NCBI GenBank assembly: GCA_038093975.1
Contig: JBBPTG010000043.1
Span: forward strand, 1 to 64,000
Direction of reading: 5' to 3'
From: Chalciporus piperatus
Taxonomy: Eukaryota; Basidiomycota; Agaricomycetes; Boletales; Boletaceae
DNA: 64,000 nt
Under the pieces are notes generated by a model. It had not been told where the DNA came from, did not search any database, and worked only from the letters and a program-made list of their open reading frames with translations. A program made the position numbers and the translations under genes. Numbering within the stretch: the first letter of the stretch is position 1; the number at the start of each line of letters is the position of its first letter. This document shows positions 20,865 through 31,707 of this stretch, piece after piece.

Positions 20865-20987
20865 GGCCGAGGTGGAATTTGAGGTCGCGAGGCCACCACG
20901 AAGCCGGGTCATTGAGATGTAATCCTGCCTACAAAGGAAACCGGTCTGTGAGACCACTATTGGTGCCGAAAAGTGCTGCCTGAGGTG

Positions 20988-21134
20988 GGTTACCCGGTCA
21001 ACCCACAATCAATACCCGGGTTTGACCATACCCACTGCTACCTGACCCGGGTTGGGTATGGTCACTGGGATGGGATGTTGTCGACCCGCATGGACATACC
21101 CGGGCGCTACCCGGGTATACCCATCTTAGACCCT
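20988..21134. repeat. CCCGGG-rich palindromic segment resembling a hAT terminus
   Basis: ACCCGGT/ACCCGGG words occur about five times. TGACCATACCCA (21023-21034) and TGGGTATGGTCA (21053-21064) form a perfect 12-bp inverted repeat. The right edge, ACCCATCTTAGACCCTA, has the look of fungal hAT ends. The opposite end and a target duplication were not found. Confidence 0.45.
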
Positions 21135-21727
21135 AGTGTAAAGCGAGCGACGTCCGATGTCATATGGTTACGTGCATGTTCGTAGCATATTTTCATGACG
21201 GACAGTCAGCGAACTCAAACGAATTCTAATGCACTCGCCAAGAGGCTCGCAGTTGAACCATCATTTACTAAGATTCTGGTTTGATCCATCCTCCGTTCAA
21301 CGTCTATAACATACTCCGCCGCTCCTGACATCCAAGCCACTTCACAACACAGGGCATGGAGCGCCAAGTAGTGTGGATTGACACAAGTTATCAAACAGGA
21401 GGTGGATGTCATGCATCAGGAAAAGGTCACCTGTCTGAGGCGACTGCATGCAGTTGCTGCAGTCGGACAGACACCATGAGATATTAACTGCCCACAGCTA
21501 TGTCTATTTCTGCACCCAGACCAATTTACTGCCGACAGTCGCTGGCAGTCCGTAGACAGTCACGGTCAATTGGTACACTATCCATTGCACGCCGTACATA
21601 CACAACCAAACCAATTGAATTCAATATACTTAGTGCAGCACAGAAGTCGTATTAGACCGCCTGAGCCCCCTCTTCTCCGACAAGCCCTTCCTCGTTGTCG
21701 CCAGTGTCGTTTTCGTCGGCCTCCTGC

Positions 21728-22307
21728 GCCCTCGATTCCCCTGAATCCGATCGCGACAAGCCTTGACTGCTTGCGACCTCCTGTCGCGCTTTCGCGTCTC
21801 TAATGAGTTGTGGCAGAGCAGGTATCCCAGTGGTGATCGAAATCTCCCGTGGCGGTCGAGTCGACGAGAAAGCAGACAACTCGTTTGGTTTCCACATTAT
21901 CGTGATCGTTCGACTCAATCGACTCGAGCCGAGTTTGCATTGGTGCAGCCACTTGTTTCGCTTGTTTTGACCCTCCACTCGTTGACGAGCGATCCTGCAC
22001 CCTCGATTCCCTCGAATCCGATCGCGACCTCCTCGATTTCGTTGGATTGCCCCATCACATTCTCATATTTGTCGACGGGTGCTGGGGCGTCATCTGGTCG
22101 CGTGTTTTCGCGGCTGGGCGCGTCTTCAGCGTCTTTCGCGAATCGCAGCGCATTGGGCTCGTTGACTTGTTGGCCACCTGATTCGACTTCCATGGCATCG
22201 GGATTGCTCGACACAATCATCTCGAGCCGCAACTCGCAGTGGGCATCGATGCAGCCGTTCGTTTCGAGCCTCCACTCGCGACCTCTTCGACTTTGTTGGA
22301 TTGCCTC
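21728..22307. repeat. diverged internal tandem repeats, period about 255-295 bp
   Basis: CCTCGATTCCC.TGAATCCGATCGCGAC at 21728-21757 recurs at 21999-22028. GCGACCTC.TCGA.TT.GTTGGATTGCC at about 22024 recurs near 22279, and the CTCGAGCCG..GCAGCC..GTTTCG block near 21926 recurs near 22219. Together these suggest two to three degenerate units. Confidence 0.65.
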
Positions 22308-22699
22308 GTCGCACTGTCCTCAGATGTGTTGGGGCACGTGTTTTTGTCACCGTATCGATGGATGCGTTGACGCCCGTCACGAGGGGTGGAACATCCGATT
22401 TCATGCTGTCGTTCAAAGCGTCCTTGATCGCATTCACGAGAATATCGTCCGCAGATCCATTTCCAGACGGAAAGAGTTCGATGCCGTTCGGTGCGGGTGT
22501 TGAGGAGGTCCGTGCGGTAGCCCATGATTTATTCGAGGGCGGTGCGTTCGTCTCGAGCCAGGCGAGTTGAGACTTGAGCTCGATGATGCGGGCGTTGAGT
22601 TTGCATATGGGTCCGGTGAGTCCAGCGTCGTGGTTGGTGGATTGAGGTCCAGGGCATCCAACGACCCAGTGGACCTCGCCAGGGTGGAGGCTGTGGCTC
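22126..22699 (-). pseudogene. open frame of the 1,947-bp element, probably decayed
   Basis: After an in-frame TGA the minus strand reads openly for about 190 codons to a stop at 22126. It contains a helical ICKLNARIIELKSQLAWLE stretch followed by Ser/Pro/Asn-rich sequence and then Arg-rich sequence. The adjoining frames 21915-22232 and 22434-22769 are also long and compositionally similar, as expected for tandemly repeated DNA or a frameshifted gene. I do not recognise the product, and the call may be chance coding in a repeat. Confidence 0.25.
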
Positions 22700-23145
22700 T
22701 CGAGTCTTGCTCTTCAAGCACGATGGATAGGTCGTCTTCCGGCCTCGCAGTAACCTGTCGCAGGTCCAAACGTTTTGCTCATCCATTGGGATCAGTGACC
22801 TGGTGACGTCCCCTGGTGGTTCGGTGGGATCCTGGGCCTCACGTCAGTACATCTTGTCGACTGTTTTGCTTGCGACGTCTGGGTTGTCGCATGACACGGC
22901 GACCTTGTTAACTTGCTCCACCGCCTCTGCATCCTGGTCTGGCGGTTTCGGGGTTTGTCAGGCATTTGCGATCGACTCCGCTCATCGTCGTTGCTTGTAA
23001 TCGGTCCATCGTCGTGTTCGGGGGTCGTTCAAGATTATGTGGTGTGAGGTGCAAAGGCAAGGCAATGACAAAGACTTGCGAAAATTTCACCTATGGCAGG
23101 AATTGGTAGTCATATTCATAATCATGTTCGACTAATAAAACCATG

Positions 23146-23209
23146 TAGCGTAGCGGCTAATGTGCACATTGTCTATTTTTGGCCAGTGTGGCTGTCGTGT
23201 GTTCGACTC
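23146..23209 (+). repeat. tRNA-like (SINE-head-like) sequence with RNA polymerase III A and B boxes
   Basis: TAGCGTAGCGG (23146-23156) fits an A box and GTTCGACTC (23201-23209) a B box, at tRNA-like spacing. No full cloverleaf with acceptor stem was found, so this is a tRNA-derived relic or a SINE head rather than a tRNA gene. Confidence 0.45.
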
Positions 23210-24204
23210 TCAGCTTGAACACAAAATGTATGACATTTTCTGCTTATCTCTGTAGCTGACTTACTGTCATGGCCTGCATACAGTCCCTGGACTGCCTGGC
23301 AGTTCCCTACAGTGCCACAGTTGGGGCAGTGGCTCACAGTGACTCGACCTTTTCCTGATGTGGGCCAACGACAGAATGTTTTCGAGGCGGTGGATTTTAT
23401 TGGCCCCCAAATCGGAGACGATCTCGAGGTTATTGAACATTGATAGGATCATCCACACGTCGGTGGAGTGGGACTACTGGTGGATAAACTTGAATCCAGG
23501 GAAAAGCACAAACTGCACATACCGACCTTGGACTCATTCTCGATTTTTTTGTTACTCGACTGTGGAATGATGTGCGCAGTTTCCACACCAGTGAAGCCTT
23601 CGCGAGACACGTCAAGCCTACCAGTGATCATGCAACAGAATTTATCACGTTGCATCGCCTATTCCGAGTCACAACGTGAGTAGAAAGCGCCACAAAATCT
23701 TTGATGCGAACCCACAGCAGTTCGAGCTCGCCCACGATCTAACGTACACTCTTCCATGGACAACTCCGAAGTAAAAGCACGAGCATCTTCCAACGGCGGT
23801 CGAGAGGGGTGCTCGGATGGCATTGGCGTAGGTCCTTTGTTGCGTTTGACTATCTCAGACCTTGTCAGCAAATGGGATTTCTTTCAGGCAAAGGGTACCT
23901 AGGATTACTGACAGGTCCGGATAAAAATATTCAGATACAAGCTGGCGAGTGGCATGTGCTTGACGGTATCCTCTGCCCCGGTGATGTCCCGCTGAAGTAG
24001 TCCTCGAACATTATCGGTGTGCGCCAAGCGTAACAAATGCCCCAGAATGCGAGCGCAGACTAGGGGAGGAGGACAGTGTGGCAGAGGTTGAAATTCAACG
24101 TCATGAGCTGCCGTCTCAAGGTCGAGGCATCGTTGGTACGCGGTGCGAAATGCGCTTACTGGGAAGGGATTGGGGGGGAGTGGGACTGGGTAAGAGTTCT
24201 GCAT

Positions 24205-26039
24205 AGTCGATTTGGGAAAGCCTCGAAGAGTTGCAGTCGGTGTTGACTCTTGCACTGTTGGTTTTTCTTGGAGAACTTCGGTGGCAGCTCCCACTTGATT
24301 CTAATCTGAAAGTCCTGAGTCACTCAGTCAAGGTCGTGGCACTGCGATCGTATTCACCATCATTCTGAACCTCGCCCCTGTCGCTTGTATCGTCCTGACT
24401 GAACCCGCCCAACCATCGTCCACGCCATTCGCGGTTTTCGTACCATTTTCCATCATATGCGCAGCGGCTATTCCATTTGCGCCTGCGCTGTGACCATCTG
24501 TATCGTCGCCTGCTTCGCTATCCTGCCAGGCTTTCGCGTTCCGCTTCGGTGACCCTTCATGACGGAGTCTCTGTTGACCATGTCCGAGTCTTGCCCTCAT
24601 TCACGGCGACTTGGCCGAGACTTTCTCTTCTGCAACTTTGCTGAGAATTGGCAATGAGTTGACCCTAGAGGCACATACGTCCTGGAATCCTACTCTGGCG
24701 GCAGCATGTCTATTTGACCTGTACTGGCTACCTGACTCAGGCTGACTGTCCGGCGGCACTTTCCCGATGATCTAATACTAGGCCCGGGCCCGGGTTACTC
24801 ATACGAAGGTCGAAATATAAAAGCTTAGCCACTCACCTGCTTCGTGGTTTTTGCCATGCGTCTCTACGCTATCGCGTAGTCACAGTCATCATTGTTGACC
24901 CGGTCAATGTGGCCTGTGGCCTGTGGCTTACGACACATGTAGGTGTGGAAACGACGCATGGGATCGGGTATCCCTATTAGATTGAAGGGAGATGCATAGC
25001 ATTTCCCTCTTCATCCGACTCTTGGGTCTGTCCACTAGGGAGACTAGCATTGCCCAGCCTGAATACGTTAATCATTACGCCCACCCCTAAAAGAAGCATG
25101 CGCATGACATCCACACCATGGCGTACGTGGGACGTTATTCCTATCAGTCCCCTCACTGAACTGCTCTGTCATTTCCATTGTAGGTCCGAACAATCACCAC
25201 CCTGGCACTCGGCACCAATGCCAGGGCCGACGCGAAACACTTCGCAGGGTGGGTGTATGGTTATGCACTCACCGGAGACTATCACGTCCACTCTGCGCAG
25301 AAGCGCGGCATTAAGCCTGTGCCCAAAGACGACTCGGTCCTCATCGAGATCTTGAACGACGCTATCCAAGCGGACGGTGGTTATGCAGCAGTGGAACCAA
25401 CAACGGTGTGCCAATCTACCGACATCGTGGTACTTGTTTTTCGTTTTCGCGAGCTTTACGAGCTTTGCGGACTTTGGATTTAGCAGCGAACGGGACGTAT
25501 GGGACGCGGTAGAGAGGTTAAAGCTGTTTCTCGGAGTTGCAGAGGATGCGACGAAGATAAATCGGGGGCCGTTAAAAACTCAAGCGATTTTACCTGGAGA
25601 TTCGCGGACGCAAGATACCTCGGACGATGTGCCGCCGCAACGAAACGCGACCAGACATGGCCTCAGCACCCTCTGATCGACCCGAAAAGGTCACGGTGGT
25701 GGAATCGAGGAGGTTGAGGGTGCATGGGTGGTTTTCTACGAGTGGAGGGCCGAGACCACACTTTACATCGGCCAGGCAACGTTTTTGCACACACAAGCTA
25801 TCGCTGGGATGTTTTGCCAGGGAATAATGGTTCGAATGGGGACCGAGGTTACGGAGATCGGATGTGGAGAAAGCTGCGCTAAGTCGTCGCACGCATCAAA
25901 AGGGCGAGAAGCAAAGAGAGAGAATCATGGGCAGTGATCGCGTTGAAGAGACGCACATATTGAATTGAACATGGGTCGGCGGGTCGTGGACGAGGGTGGG
26001 GTTAATGACATAATACATTTGATGATAGGAACAAAAACT
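24205..26039. other. gene-poor stretch, no supported gene
   Basis: Several open frames of 60-100 codons occur on both strands (for example 25050-25355, 25253-25483 and 25377-25676 plus). None shows a family motif, and their splice context is not coherent. GGCCCGGGCCCGGG at about 24781 resembles the GC-rich ends of hAT elements but has no partner nearby. A weakly expressed orphan gene between 25.05 and 25.68 kb cannot be excluded. Confidence 0.4.
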
Positions 26040-26760
26040 TTAGAGCTCGACCTCCCGAATGCCATCTTTGTCGACTACTTTCACTTTATACTTTTCGGGA
26101 CTGACAACTAACCGCTTGGAAACTTCATCGATGCAACGTTTGAGCGTAGCCAAGCCTTCTTCGAGTGATGCTTCTGGGTTGTGGTATCTGAACATGATCA
26201 GTCCGTGAGTACGGATTGAAATTACCCAACAGAGTGATATGATCACGCACCTGTCTAGCAAACTCAATGCAAAGTAACTTCCATACCCGTGTGCAGCGAA
26301 AGGCACATCGACCACCGTTCCCCAATGATCTATCCAGTAGAGGTTCGGCTTGTGCTCCGCGATGTCATATCCACCGACGAGCAGGTTAACGGAGTACGGG
26401 TTTCGTGATCTGATCGACTCTGCAATCGCACGACGTATCCACGAAGCAGCCGCAGATGGACGAAGAGGATAGAGATGGCGGATTTGATACAACCGAATGT
26501 TTCGTTCGACGTATTCCGCGAACTGGAGCGTATCGCCTAACGAATCCCAACGTCGTGGTCAGTTATTCGTTAGATCAGATCCAAATATGTGTGTGTGTAT
26601 GAGACTGACCTGGTTCCCCAGAGTACGCCATGAGTAGGTGAGAACTGAGTTCTTTGATTTTGTCTTGGTCGTTCTTCATCTTGACGATGGATCGGGCAGC
26701 AATGGTGTCTGCTGCGACGAGGACGTAGCCCTTTCCAGTCAGAGCGAAGGAAATCTCCAT
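26040..26760 (-). CDS. PRE1: 20S proteasome subunit beta type-2 (beta-4)
   Basis: Three exons (26760-26610, 26536-26251, 26187-26040) give 194 residues, against 198 in yeast Pre1. The start MEISFALTGKGYVLVAADT aligns with the mature start of beta-4 subunits, so an in-frame ATG 21 bp upstream is less likely. Hallmarks include LLMAYSGEPG, DTLQFAEYVERNIRLYQI, SIRSRNPYSVNLLVGGYD and a C-terminal KVVDKDGIREVEL. Beta-4 is one of the non-catalytic beta subunits and lacks the N-terminal catalytic threonine, as seen here. It forms part of the inner beta rings of the 20S core in nucleus and cytosol. It is essential in yeast, and nothing looks broken. Confidence 0.97.
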
Positions 26761-28744
26761 GTCGTCGTGGTTGGTGGTCAAGCGGTGATGGAGTTGTTGG
26801 TCGTCGCACGCGTCGATGTCAGGGGACGCGCGTCGAGACCGTCTCGATTAATTAGTTATTTATTTACTTTAGGTTGGCTAAGTCACCAATCATCATCCCG
26901 CCGAGCTCGGAGGGCTGAACGTTGTGAACCTTCGGCTTCGAGCGTGATCGCAATCACCTGCGGAGGGGGCTAGACTTCACGCTTCGTGGCGTTTCAAGCT
27001 CACTATCGTTTAAACCTTCGACCATCCTCAGGCTCGTGCGAGTCGGCTCAGGAAGCAAGGTACGATACATTAATCTCGAATCACTGAAGCATGTATCAAG
27101 TATGATGAAGGTAATCAATTTACTTCCACAAATATCTTTCGTTATCGCTTCTGATCAGGAAACGATCGTTAATCCCAACCCTGGCAAGAATGACTGCGTT
27201 TCGTAGATCCAGGGGCTTCTGTCCCAAATTGACCCATGGCACAGATTCCAGAGCTCTGAAGCGGTGCGATAAACAGCTCCTAGTGTCACACAGGTAGGGA
27301 GGATGACAGCCCTCAGGCCAAGCGAAGTACCAACACACAACCAAAAATCCAGGCTCTCGTGCGCCACCTTCGTTGAAAATTATCAGTGTCTGATGTCGGA
27401 ATGTGCATCATTCATATATGCTCCTATCCTGACGATGCATTTGCCATCTTTAAGGTGAGTGAAGCTGACAGCCGTTTGATAGACAACACATTTGTGTCTT
27501 CTCCACCTTGACCAGACTTCAGATTTATCCTTCAGGGGCTCGGCCACGTCCTAATGTCACGATAGCCCCTTGACTACCAAGCGACACGCGCTGTGCGGCA
27601 GAATCGGACGTCGTTTCCGGAGGTCGTCAGCCTTCAGATGTTTTCCGAGCGATGTTCGACTGCTCTGATGTGGGTATCGAGTGTCATCTCGTGCGTATTC
27701 CTGCCATGTAGTTGTTCTTTTTTGAAAAACTCAGAACTTTCCGGGTACGAGAGGCGAAAAATAGATGATTCACGCCATTTCGAGCTTCGCGTACTCTCAG
27801 AGAGAAGACCCCATTTGTTGGCGATAACAGCGAGGAACATGGATTTTCATGCTCTCAGTACATCCATGTAGGAGTTTCCAAGCACTGTGCGGGAACTTGA
27901 TCCGCCTCCTTTGATAGAGGATAGGTAGACGGCTGTGAGCGTGGGAGATCAACCAAAGTCCTTTTCGAAAACACGCCTAGCTTGCCAGGAACAACCCCGA
28001 TTTGTTCGGCCAGTGGCCAGAGCACTCGCAAACTTCCACTGTCAACTGTTCCGCCGGTTTTTCACGAGGCGCGTGCCCCGCTCTCTTTCACGACGTGACC
28101 ACCTTGGGAACATCTCGGCAAATCTCCTGTATCCAATTCAGAAGCCATTAACTGGTAGACATGCGGTCCAGTTCATCCAGCGGAATCGTCGAGGGATTTC
28201 AATTACATGTGTCGTCTGACAAATTGCTCTGATTCTCACCTGCGGGTTCGCGGAGGACCGCCAAGGGCGCAGTCGCGACTCATCCTTCAAGAGAAGACAG
28301 CAACGCAGGACTCTTGGCCTAGCGGTCCATCGATTGACGTACAAAAAATGTCTTGGTTACTCCGGTCCGCCGGGCTTGCTTTATACAGCCCTTGGAGGAT
28401 GTGGCAAAATGGCACTGCAAGGGAAATAATCAATCGCACCCTGTTGCCCTTGCGTCGTGGCGGTTGATTGACCCCCAAATTGATTCCACCCCAATCCACG
28501 TGGGGATCGTTTTCGCAGCTTGGATCTATTCAGTTCTGGAGCGCGAAGCTTCTGCATCAAGAAGCTCAGTGGAAGCTCCCGGTGCTACTCACGATGAATC
28601 ACCTTAATTTTAGCCAAGCGGTTCATTCCAGCTCGTTTCATACCAAGTGTCCTTGGGTTTTTGGATAAATATCAAGCGGTCAGGCTGTTGCTCCCCTCTG
28701 TCGCGTCTCATTACTTCCCCATAGATTTCAGTCATTAGATCAAC
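26761..28744. other. 2-kb stretch without a supported gene
   Basis: Both strands contain only frames of 60-95 codons, such as 27634-27840 minus and 27120-27344 minus, with no family resemblance. One could chain minus-strand frames from about 28.3 to 27.1 kb through GT..AG pairs, but the product is not recognisable. The last 80 bp hold the promoter of the thioesterase gene, with an AT-rich GGATAAATAT word near 28664. Confidence 0.4.
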
Positions 28745-29596
28745 ATGTCTTCAAGGTCCTCTGCCGTCTACGCTAGCGCTGCCTCCCCCGCTTATGAAAC
28801 ATATACTCGCACCCCTGCTTCATCCTCTACGCCCTCTTCGTCTGTTATTTACGATGGCGCCCCAAAACGCCCACGCAAAGCGTGGGTTGACCCCGTATCC
28901 CTCTCCAATTGCGGCGATGCTTCGCACATACAGGGCAATGTTTCGCCTCGCGTCAAGCAACTCATCCTAAACACCTTCATTGCATACGGTGCCGGTGACG
29001 AACAATGCTTTGGTCATTCCGTCGCCAAAGCCGTCAAGTTCATCGATATCAGCGTTTTCGAGAGAAAAACAAAACAAGGCCGAATGGAGGCCATTACGAC
29101 GGCAGAAGTTGTCGTGAACAAAAGTAGGCGTTCGTTCGTAACCACTCTCGGGAATGGGTCGTCTGACAGTCGTGTCCGTTAGGCATGCTCAATGGAGCGG
29201 GGATGCTCCATGGCGGATGCATCGCTTTCTTGATTGACAACTGCTGTAGCACACCGCTTGTCGCTTTGGGACTGATCCAGAACGTTAACGGTGTCGGTGT
29301 CACCCAAGCGATGAATGTATGCTTTCACTCGCCTGCCCCTGCGTGAGTTCTTTGTTATCTCATGGCATGACGTTCTGAGCTGACATCGCTCATACAGTGG
29401 TACCTGTCTCCGGATTATCAGCACCTCCATTGCCATGGGTGGCCGCATCATGAGTGCTCGATGCGAGGTAAGCGATCCTGAGAGATGACAGTACGACCGA
29501 TGCTGATTAGCTCTCCAGGTGATCAACAAGGACACAGGCAGCGTCGTCGCATCAGCATACCTCAACAAAATGCAACCAGCTATCGCGAAGTTATAA
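28745..29596 (+). CDS. hotdog-fold thioesterase, PaaI/ACOT13-like
   Basis: Four exons (28745-29123, 29183-29342, 29398-29467, 29519-29596) give 228 residues with consistent phases. The first 45 residues are Ser/Pro/Thr/Ala-rich and may be a targeting or disordered leader. The hotdog domain carries the 4HBT-type signature GMLHGGCIAFLIDNCCSTPL, with HGG and the catalytic acidic Asp, followed by VTQAMNVCFHSPAPAG and CEVINKDTGSVVASAYL. The family hydrolyses acyl-CoA thioesters, in animals mitochondrial medium- and long-chain acyl-CoA (ACOT13). The substrate here is unknown. The gene stands alone between two gene-poor stretches. Confidence 0.85.
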
Positions 29597-31707
29597 AGAT
29601 CATGCCGTGCATGCCATTTCTCTTCTTTTGCCTATCTTAACATAGACTTGGAAACCACATAGACGCCTATTGTATCGAAAGCTCCCATGTAGTCAGCATT
29701 AATGTTTATACCCTACGCACGCTGTATTATCCCATACATCTTTTGAACAATCCGAACACTCAACGATGCTTTTTTTTGATTTTCTTGCACGCTACTGGTG
29801 ATTTGGCACATGTATGTCAAGCCGGTCCGTCGGTGACAAGCTTGGGAGTGGTTAACGGTATCCTTGAAATTTCTGCTGATTAAACGTTGGATCAATCGAT
29901 GCAACTTCGATGTCCTAACGAGCGAAAGGGCATCACCCTCGTAATCGCAAGAAAGTCGGACGCTCGGGCTCCCCTGAACCGGCATACGTCCCATCTTATC
30001 CTGGTCCACTTGAATCCACCGCGTCAATTGGAGGGACAACCATGAGACAAAACGATTAGCAAAGAAGTAAAGTCACCGCCCAAGTTCCACATGGAACGTC
30101 AACTGAGATTACGACACGCGTTCACATAGACTTTAGGCTCTGCGCTCTCGATGAACACGTTTTGTCTTTCGATCCCGGGTTCGTCCAACGAAGTGTTCCG
30201 GCGTCCACTCTATCACCATGAGCACTCGGTCCGGATGGTCCTGAAAGGCGGGGACACCTTCATTTCCGGCTGAGAACCGAAACGGGATGGCAACGCACGG
30301 CGCACGACGAGTGAGCACGGAGAAACTTGTTGCACGCGTTCGGAAATCCCCAGCCCCCACCACGAGTTTAAGGGCCACGGGCCATACGCACATGTTCAGT
30401 GACGTGTACGAAGCCCGTCCTATGGGTTCCTACCCCGCGCCTGGGTACCACTTTCGATCAGCGATCCAAAGGACTGGGCATGGTCACTTACAGCAAGAGA
30501 AGCTCCAATCGTACCATCACCTTGATGATAATCAATGGGGTGTGTTGTGTGAACTCTCGCGGGGGCTTTGTCGGCATATACAGAGACCGTGCCAATTCAG
30601 CGAGGTTCTCAAACGTCGTTTTGAGCGCCTTGAAGAATTGAGCACGGCATCAATATAAGAGCATCGACCCATCTGTGGCAAGATCAATCTACAGTCGATG
30701 TATAGACGTCTTGATACGAAAAGAATTCTTGATCGGAACGTCCGTCGAGAGAAACTGCCCTGAACCATTTCGGTGTTTGCATTGAAAGCAGTTTCTTTCC
30801 GGACCATGACAGTTTCTCCGTCTAATGGGGTGGCTTGGATAAGTGATTGGGACCTTGGGGTGGTCTAAAAGAAGAGGGCAGCCAACCAAATGAATACATG
30901 AGGTCACAACGCACCGGCGACGGACACCGATCGTTCGTAGAGACGAAGTGCAGTGAGGAAGTCGCGGTGACTTTAGAATCAAGTGTTGCTAGCGAGAGTT
31001 ATTTCCGAGTCGCAGAGGGTTCCAGTTGCCGTTCTCAGGCTCTTACCTGCCCCCCTGCCCTTGCTTCCGGGTCTGGCCATCGGCAATGTGATGGCTGCTG
31101 ATTCTGGCTGCGGCAAAGAGATTTGATCTTCACCTGTGCCAGCATGAGTGTCTGCCGAGTGACGTCTTTATCAGCCACTTTGCATACGTTCCACCCCACG
31201 ACAGGGAGATTTTCGCAAACGGTGGAGCGGCAAGCGCTGATTCTCTATCCTCCGCTGTTGATTCCCATCAAAACCCGGGTGCCTTTGCCAGAACTCGTAC
31301 GACCCGCGAACTACACTGTAACGGTAGTGTAGCCCACAGCTATCTTGAGGGATGTTCGGCCGTGACTTCCCGGGATCCTGGCGGTGCACAGTTGTCGAAA
31401 GATCCCATCTGTAAGACGGGCAGTTGGTAGTCGTAGTCGTGAGTCAGTCGCGCGCTCTTCTCCCTAGCCATGATTTGAAAGCGTGGGAATTGTGATGGTA
31501 TACTTTGATTCGATCTAACCCAAGGCCTAGCATTGGCCATAACGATCTCAAAATGTCGTCGAAACATCGCTCTGTTTAATGTTCTATATCGGGAGTTACA
31601 TTAAGAGCTATATCTAAAAGCAAATTGGGGTGATGAGTTTAGAATGTTTAAGATTTTGGGGGTCATAAGTGTCGTATACTCGTCGTCAAACGCTCGTGTC
31701 TCCATCC
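29597..31707. other. 2.1-kb stretch without a supported gene
   Basis: Open frames such as 30287-30658 plus, 29713-30039 minus and 30133-30393 minus have no recognisable domain, no coherent introns and mixed codon use. I see no transposon ends or long repeats. It may hold a decayed gene or regulatory DNA. Confidence 0.4.

Larger units (their letters stand above)
8427..20987. mobile_element. predicted KDZ (Kyakuja-Dileera-Zisupton) transposon, about 12.6 kb, four genes
   Basis: A block of four genes, none of them housekeeping, is bracketed by inverted terminal motifs. CACCCTTGGCAGCACTTT lies at 8427-8444, and the inverse complement of CACCTCAGGCAGCACTTT at 20970-20987; 15 of 18 bases match, with an 11-bp identical core plus the leading CACC. 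The block contains the KDZ transposase-Ulp1 fusion (16285-20604), a small basic protein (15571-16288), a viroplasmin-like protein (14213-15072) and a large disordered protein (9163-13054). The flanking 8-bp words (CCTAGGCA left, GGTTACCC right) do not match, so either a border is wrong, a later insertion replaced a flank, or the copy is rearranged. All four genes look open, so the element may be recent. Confidence 0.55.
20605..21214. other. 5' leader and right subterminal part of the KDZ block, then GC-rich repeat DNA
   Basis: This stretch holds the transposase leader and promoter, an 11-bp minisatellite (20820-20864), the proposed KDZ right end (to 20987) and a CCCGGG-rich hAT-like terminal region (20988-21134). 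No gene is supported. Confidence 0.5.
21414..23360. mobile_element. 1,947-bp element with 15-bp terminal inverted repeats inside the HNH gene
   Basis: The left end reads CATCAGGAAAAGGTC and the right end is its exact inverse complement GACCTTTTCCTGATG. TG follows or precedes each end, consistent with a 2-bp duplication. Its removal restores the HNH reading frame, which fixes the borders well. Inside are diverged tandem repeats of about 270 bp (21650-22310), a minus-strand open frame (22126-22699) and tRNA-like A and B boxes near the right end (23146-23209). No transposase is recognised, so it is non-autonomous or of an unfamiliar class. Confidence 0.8.
21215..24204 (-). pseudogene. fungal HNH-nuclease-domain gene, split by a transposon
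   Basis: The 5' exons start at ATG 24204 (MQNSYPVPLPPNPFPV). Downstream is the HNH core: QRDKFCCMITGRLDVS, GVETAHIIPQSSN, VWMILSMFNNLEI, IHRLENILSLA. The frame then runs into foreign DNA at 23360. The missing end resumes at 21413 as HDIHLLFDNL and continues PHYLALHALCCEVAW, MSGAAEYVIDVE, then LLASALEFV and a stop at 21215. Removing 21414-23360 plus two bases rejoins the reading exactly at LAHDIH. This is the common Agaricomycete HNH family of unknown role, often found in accessory DNA. At least two introns lie in the 5' half, near 23950-23880 and 23500. Further small defects around 23660-23700 cannot be excluded. Confidence 0.7.

Noticed and set aside
24770..24800. GGCCCGGGCCCGGG palindrome as a second hAT end
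   Set aside because: No partner terminus or target duplication within several kb; too short to call.
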